This document shows, piece after piece, positions 43,402 to 64,000 of a stretch of DNA of 64,000 nt. Position 1 is the first letter of the stretch. Each line of letters begins with the position of its first letter. Position numbers and translations under genes: made by a program. The notes beneath the pieces are model-generated. The model was not told where the DNA came from and did not search any database. It was given only the letters and a program-made list of their open reading frames with translations. Origin of the DNA: Amoebidium appalachense (Eukaryota; Ichthyosporea); NCBI GenBank assembly GCA_963693365.1, contig CAVNZM010000015.1, positions 1,426,001-1,490,000 of the forward strand, in the 5' to 3' direction.

Positions 43402-44041
43402 TTTGAAATGATTCAGGATAAATTCATATGTAGCTGATTTGACGTCTGACTTATAGATTGCCCTCTTTTTTGAAGGGGAGCCCGGATGTGGACCTGGGGC
43501 GTGGGCTTGTAGTGAATCTGAATATATCAGCATTTTTTTGTGTTGAATTTTCTTTAATCATTCCTTCGCGCTTGGTTCGCATATAAAAACACCACCCAAA
43601 TATTTCACAATCTCTTTTTGTTACATTTTTTTTTAAAAGTTATTCTAGCAAAGATCAACCGTGTATCATTTGGAAGTCAGTGGGTTGCCCCTCTTAAAGA
43701 GTCTATTAAAAAAAAATTAATTATAAAGGTGGGAGATTGTAATATTGTAGTCATTAGTCATAGATAGATAGGATGGTGTAGGCAGACTGAGGGGTTTTTT
43801 CCTTTGCACTTCAAGTTGTCAGTTATGTAGTATCATAACAGATAGTGTACTTTTAAATAGGGTGATGGCCTGCAGAACTAATACTAATACTAGGGCCACA
43901 GTGGCACACAGGAAGATCAGGAATAATATACATAAGGATGTGTATTCATGGCGAATGTACTGTATGCATCACGAGCCCAGTGGCACTATCGCCATGCATG
44001 CATTCATCCTTTTATGCGTGTGACACTTGTGTGCCCCTGTG

Positions 44042-44075
<34 letters not shown>

Positions 44076-45892
44076 CCAACCAACCAACCAACAACAACAA
44101 AAACAACAACAACAACAACAACAAAAAAAAAAAAAAAAAAAAAAAAAGCCCACACACCGCACAAGAACCTGCACACACCTAGCTTTTTGAGCACAAATAC
44201 ACATGCGCACCGTAAAGTGAACCTCCACTTGTGGGCATATGATAATAATTGAATTCGAACAAAAACGTGTACGTACGTATACCCAGGGCCCCCGGGACTG
44301 AGCTCGAGTCACAAGGGTGTGTGCAAAAAAACACTGAACGTCTATACGAATATACTTTGGCGTGTGTTTGTGTGTGTTTGTGTGTGTGTGTGCGTGTGTG
44401 CGTGTGTGCGTGTGTGTGCGTGTGCGTGCGTGCGCGTGTGTGTGTGTGTGGCGTCTACGTCATGGTAGACTAGCCGGACATAAATATAGGTCAGCCCGAG
44501 CAGGCTGCCTAAAAAAATCAAGTGCCCAGCCAGAGGCTCGAATATGGGTGCAATAGGTCCATAACCAAGCGCGTACCCAGATCGGCCAAAAGGCATTGCC
44601 TCTGGGGGACATCGACTGCTATATTTTATGACACCTATACCATACCGTACATGGGACGAGTCATCGATCACGGCGTGCCACGCGTGTGACTCCGTGCGAC
44701 GGTGTGCTTGTACAGTGCGCCTGTATGCTTAGCCCATCAAATAAAAGACGCCCTTGTGCCACCCTGCTTGCCTCTGTGTGCTGGTGTTCCATGCCACGTA
44801 CGCGTGCCCATGGGCTGAACTGTCGCACGGACTCTTTGGCGCGCATGCCGCCATACCGCTCACAAGGTTGCATGTGTTTTTTCGGACTTCGCGAATGCCC
44901 GAGAGAGCGAAGGAACGGCACTATCATGCTTACCAATCGGACTTGAGGCTATATATGATATCCAATCAACAGAGGATATATTAGCCTTATTTAGGTTGTG
45001 TGTTTGTATTGGCTGTTATTGAGCCAAGGGTCGGAGGGCTTGTACCTAATCAGGGTTTGAATATTATGTTCACGTGTACATGTCCGACTGGCAACTGTGC
45101 CATAATACCATTCCCACTAGTACAAGCTACTTAACAGTTATATTATATCATGCTTATTACAAAAACTCAAAACTTAAAGTTTCCTAGTGCTATTGTACGT
45201 TCGTAACGTAAGAAAACAATGTGCTAGAGTGGCTCATTTTCGCTCACACAGTCGATTGATATTGGTCATGGGCTGTGAACCGTTGCGCGGCTCAGGTGAG
45301 CTCACAATTACGAGCCCCGAACGTTGTAGCTCAAAAAGCAAAAACAAACGGTTGTGTCGTTGTTTCGGTCGTGAGTTCGCTTTGTTCATGGGTACTGTAA
45401 TCGGACCTACATGTTATGTAAACCCGCCCGAGCCTGCGTTTCTACTGTCTTTGAAACAACCAGTCCTTGGGAAACAAGAAATCAAAGGCAGTGTACACAA
45501 AACCCTTATTTCTTTCAATTACCGCCACTCTCAACGTTGTCATTTTAGTGTTGCAGGAAGAGCCTTTGGCCAGTTATCAAGCTAACATTACTTCAATTGA
45601 TTGAGCACAGACGTAGTATGCGACAGAGAGGAAATTAGTGGTGTTTACCAGACTCTAATATCGTTAATCTTGCAGACAAAATAGAATCACGCTCTAAAGC
45701 CTAGAGCACCATCTTTCTGTTAGTTTGTTTGCAGTTTCCTCATCCCCCCCTCCCCCGTCCCCTTCCCCCTCTCTCACACATACACACGCACACGTGTTGG
45801 CTACAACAACAAGTTTTGCCTGATAATCTCGCTAAACAATCTTTCTACTAAAAATATAACAGACACAATCTTTGCTGTGTGTGCCTATCAAA
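43402..45892. other. Spacer between the GPI-protein gene and the next plus-strand gene
   Basis: No confident gene. Mostly unique sequence, with a composite poly(C), CCAA, CAA, poly(A) tract at 44042-44147 and TG/CG alternation at 44361-44450. An open frame at 45187-45585 has a GTG start and no homology or splice support. CCAAT-type motifs lie near 44933, 44963 and 45006. Confidence 0.45.
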
Positions 45893-50674
<4,782 letters not shown>

Positions 50675-52529
50675 TGAGGTCCGGGGGGGGGGGGGGGGGA
50701 CGGAAGGGGGAGGGGAGGGGGGAAAGGGAGATGTGTCTGGTTCTTGTGTGTGTTGGTTGAAGAACGATGGCACATATGTTTAAGTGTTCACGTACACACA
50801 CACACACGCACACACACACACACATACACACGCGCACAAGCACACACTCAAGTGTACACGCATACGCACACACACACACACCACAGACTCTCTCTATTCA
50901 TCATCATCTTTCTTCTTCATCTCTCTCTCGCACCATCCGTCCCCCCTCCCCCCCCCCCCCCCCCCCCCCCCCTTCCTTCAGACAGACACCACATTTGACT
51001 GTGAAAGCACACACCACTTACCCACCCGACCCTAAGATTCGAAAGGGTTCGTTTGTACATACTGGGCACATATTTAGCCACGGGTTTTGAGTGTGAATTT
51101 AAATGACGTGTTTTTGTGGACTTGGTGATGCTACGATTAATTGATTCACATAGATAGGCTCCCTCTCTTCGAAGGTTTTTTTTGGAAAATTCAGGATATA
51201 TCTACATGTACATAGTGGCTGTGATATGCCTAAATTCATGAACCCGGTTTTCTCCTCTCCACCTATAAAAAAACAGGCAAAATTAATAGTGTACTTGGGT
51301 ATATGATAGACATACATTGATGTAACGGTGGTGGATAATTATAGTCTGAACTCTATGTTTTCTCCGTTTGACCTCTGGAAGGCTGGCGAAATTTGGGGAT
51401 ATGTAGGATGGGTTTTTATGATGTAGTAGATATGCACCGCAGGGGGCCTGGTGCCTACCGGTGGATATATCGATGTCCTAGATGAGAACTCAGTGAAGAC
51501 CAAAAATAAATACATAAAAATTAAAATAAATACATAAAAATAAAATAAATACATAAAAATGCATTTCTAATTTCAATTGCAATGCTAGCCTCACACATGT
51601 GAACTTCTATTCCATAGGGCCAAATAGTAACAACGTCTGGACCGGGCCGGGAATCGGATAAAATCAAATCTAATAGGCCGATTGGATCCGCAATTCCACT
51701 TGTTGAGCCGTTTGATTGGATCTGCAATTCCACTTTAAAATTGTGCATTGTCACCAATTAAGCTTGGTCAGATGGAAAGCGCGCACACATACCCGCGCGC
51801 GCGCGCGCGCACACACACACACACACACACTAGAAAATTGCCCTCCTGTTCCCCATTTCATAAGAATGAGTGTTGCATGTTGCTATATGAAACAGCCCTA
51901 TGGCCATACTAAGGCAGGGTTCCGCTAAAATAAAGGAAAGAGTACACCTTATACTGTAAATTTATAATAAAAGTACGTATATACTGTAGATAGTGTAAGT
52001 ACGTGTATACTGTAACTAACATTAAACTTTTCGGGCCGGCACTAATTAATTTGGCCGGCAGCCAACCACCTCTAAACAACTCTATTTCGGCTCAAAATTG
52101 ATAGAAAAAGATCAAATAAATTGTGTGTATCGACAAGCATATGTCTTACCAACATCAATTTCTAAATTGGTTCGGGGAAATATCATTATTTCGTATCCTT
52201 TTGTATCTGCTTCTGTGTTTCTGAACACTATCTAGGAAAATTTGCCGGTATGAACAGGATAATGGCTTCGAACACGTTTAGAATCACTGCCTGAGGCTCA
52301 GCCATTCACATCCTCGCTCGCATGTACACAAACATTGCTCAAGCATACAGAGGAAAACTTGAAAGAAAAGCCACGCGGCATGTTTAAAGACTATCCCGTT
52401 AATTCATTACAAACTGCCGCATCTCCAACCACTACCCCGTCATTTCCAAACAAACCGAAACATATCCCACGACTATCTCCTCATTTCCTAACAAACCACC
52501 ACATATCCAACCACCATCCCGCTATCTCG
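50675..52529. other. Convergent 3' spacer
   Basis: Lies between the plus-strand gene ending at 50674 and the minus-strand R3H gene ending at 52530. It contains a G-run at 50683-50699, CA repeats at 50796-50880, poly(C) at 50948-50970, and a small minisatellite of AATAAATACATAAAAAT at about 51505-51561. It also has TACTGTA-containing repeats at about 51950-52010 and a GCCGGC inverted pair at 52032-52060. No gene was found; both 3' UTRs should fall here. Confidence 0.5.
51505..51561. repeat. Minisatellite, three units of AATAAATACATAAAAAT
   Basis: Three near-perfect units of about 17-18 bases in the convergent spacer. It contains AATAAA on the plus strand but lies about 830 bases beyond the plus-strand stop, so a role as polyadenylation signal is unproven. 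Confidence 0.85.
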
Positions 52530-56596
<4,067 letters not shown>

Positions 56597-56742
56597 TCTA
56601 TTTTCTATCTTTCGGTACCTACTTTGTCCTGTTTGTAAACCACGTTATCCGACTGTAACAGAACCACTTCTTGTGTTAAGCCTACTGCTTAGTTTATCTT
56701 CTCGTGGGCAAAAAAAAACAAAAACGGGTGGCTCAGTTGGTG

Positions 56743-56804
56743 TGACGTCATCAGAGCATATGCCCATTTGATTAGTCAAAAATGCACCATACATTTATGA
56801 TTGG
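56743..56804 (-). promoter_or_regulatory. CCAAT box and CRE upstream of the R3H gene
   Basis: On the strand of the R3H gene, CCAAT (agccaatcat) is at 56804-56800 and the octamer TGACGTCA at 56750-56743, about 200 and 150 bases before its ATG at 56596. The order, CCAAT then CRE, is the same as in the patch at 28273-28300. Confidence 0.45.
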
Positions 56805-56809
56805 CTAAA

Positions 56810-56867
56810 ACTGCACCATGCTGCCAGCCTATGCTTCAGCATTGTTTTGGTGGGTGGGGGTGGGCCG

Positions 56868-56912
<45 letters not shown>

Positions 56913-57851
56913 TGCATGCATGTTCAGACACACAAAACACACACACACATACACGACGTGCGTGTGTGCCGCGCCCCCAGACACCACCTGCACACACAAT
57001 ACAAGCATATGCACACACACACACGCACACATGGTACACACACACACACACACACACACAGCACACAACAACACGTACGTACACAACCACATTGTATACA
57101 TTCACCATGCATTGCATGCGAGTTTTCGCCTAACGACTGACTTGGTGTCTTTATTTATTTTTTATTTTCGTCACGCCACGGAAATTGCCTCTGTTGCTAA
57201 GTAAGCTTTAAACTATGTTCAGACGTGCATGACTGGAACATGCCCACAAAAAGTGGAAACCCCCCCCCCCCCCCCCCCCCCCCCCCGGGGCTAGTTGAGA
57301 CATATGCATGAAATTTCAGCTTATCTGGTTCCGTCTTCAATACTTATTTGATTCCCCCCGCCCTCCCGGCCCTCCCCCCTTCCCCCATAAAAGATAAAAT
57401 AAAAAAATACAAAAAAAATGAACGAAACAAGCATCAACGTGTATAGTACACACCAAAACAGCAACAGCATGTGAAACCCCCCTCCCCTCTCCCCCCTTCC
57501 CCTACCCAAATTTTTTGCTAGTGTGTATATGTATGAATTATGTGCTACTTTTTTTGTCTAGATCTGCCCATGTAGATACGTGCCGTCCTGTATCAGCCCA
57601 CCTACATGCACCACCCAATCATAGCTCACCCCCAAAGTCCACCCACCCACATCCTAGACGCGTTTATACAACTCTCCTTCATCTTCTAGTCACACACAAC
57701 CACAACCTACCAATCTATGCACCACACAAGTCCCCCCCCCCCCCCCCCCCCCCCCCTCCCCCCCCCCCCCCCCCCCCCCCCCCCCAAACACACACGCCTA
57801 TACGATTTCTGATTTTCACCAAATTTCACAACATTTCAACGATCTATGTTT
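56810..57851. other. Spacer between R3H gene 5' end and AMPK gamma 3' end
   Basis: G-run at 56869-56910, CA-rich stretch at 56930-57070, poly(C) at 57261-57286 and 57731-57785. No gene found. Both flanking genes are on the minus strand, so this holds the AMPK gamma 3' UTR and the upstream region of the R3H gene. Confidence 0.5.
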
Positions 57852-63275
<5,424 letters not shown>

Positions 63276-63922
63276 CTGTGGGGATTATATGTTAAATTTT
63301 ACCAGATTTCAAACAAAAGGAATAAGGCTAACGACTAGTGGAAGGAGGTGTAGCGCTTGAGGTACTCGCGGTACGCCTTGCGCCCTATAATACGTTAAAA
63401 TTTGAAGTCATTTTATCAAACATATGGTAAATACTAGTGGTAGCACGTGTAGCGGTTGAGGTACTCACGGTACGCCTTGCGCCCTATGGGGATGTTATAT
63501 TATTTAACATAGTTTAAAACTTGAGATTGAACAAATGGATTAATGATTGTGCGTGTAGGGGTTGAGGTACTCGCAGTACGCCTTGCACCCTATGGGAAAT
63601 GAGGTTATAATTTAACATAGATTAAAAATTAAGATTAAACAAATAGATTAATGATAGTGCGTGTGGTGGTTTAGGTACTCGCGGCACGCCTTGCTGCCTA
63701 TGGAAACTTCCGGTAATATTTAATACCAGATTTATATCAACGAATAAGTTAAAAAAAATCGGTAAAGAATAAGCCAACAATAAGTGGAAGGAGGTGTAGC
63801 GGTTAAGGTACGCACGATTCGACTGGCGCCCTCTGGGGAAAATAGGTTAAAAATTAACCAGTTTTAAATAAAAATATAAGCTAACGATTAGTGGTGGGAA
63901 GTGTGGCGGTTGAAGTACTCAC

Positions 63923-64000
63923 AAAAAAACACTTGGCCGAGTTCCAATCCTTTCACCGTGCACCCAGAAGCAAAATCAGAAACCACACAGGGGAGAAGCG
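63923..64000. other. Right edge, nothing assigned
   Basis: Unique sequence that is open on the minus strand for a short stretch. It may hold the next upstream AMPK gamma exon, but there is too little sequence to judge. Confidence 0.3.

Noticed and set aside
45187-45585. 132-codon open frame as a separate gene
   Set aside because: It starts at GTG, shows no homology cue, no splice-site support and no neighbouring coding signal.

Overview
The window is nuclear DNA from an intron-rich eukaryote. Genes are split into exons of about 20 to 1000 bases, introns run to several kilobases, and introns and spacers are full of poly(C)/poly(G) runs, (CA)n/(TG)n, (GA)n/(CT)n and dispersed repeats. No bacterial operons, rRNA or CRISPR were seen. 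A FAM193-type protein, an animal-type AMPK gamma subunit, an N-terminally anchored P450 and a GPI-anchor-like protein fit an opisthokont, possibly a unicellular holozoan. That placement is inference from gene content. Exons were joined by hand using translation, GT/AG boundaries and intron phase.

Layout. 2914-3587 (-): C-terminal part of a membrane protein with a coiled coil, broken by an apparent one-base frameshift. 8198-14462 (+): five-exon FAD/NAD(P)-binding amine-oxidase-like oxidoreductase with a 23-base first exon. 17098-25693 (+): eleven-exon cytochrome P450 with all signature motifs and one apparent frameshift. 25.7-31.3 kb: gene-poor, with a CCAAT/CRE promoter-like patch near 28.25 kb and a long CA-rich tract at 29.2-30.7 kb. 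31306-39079 (+): FAM193-like protein. 40920-43401 (+): three-exon secreted, probably GPI-anchored protein. 45893-50674 (+): six-exon protein of 297 residues with an N-myristoylation-type start and a C-terminal membrane helix. 52530-56596 (-): two-exon R3H-domain protein. 57852-63275 (-): seven exons of an AMPK gamma subunit with four CBS motifs, its 5' end not recovered.

The genes look like independent eukaryotic transcription units. The oxidoreductase and P450 are adjacent on the same strand and could act in one lipid-modification route, but this rests on position only.

The most unusual content is repetitive. Inside and upstream of the AMPK gamma gene are two arrays made of tandem copies of pieces of its own exon/intron boundaries: seven copies of an acceptor-side piece at 63.2-63.9 kb and three of a donor-side piece at 61.3-61.7 kb. 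A dispersed family with a poly(C) 3' end occurs in introns of four genes and shares a module with a second family. Poly(C) runs are mostly followed directly by A or CA runs, and several splice sites are formed by the edge of a CA/TG microsatellite.
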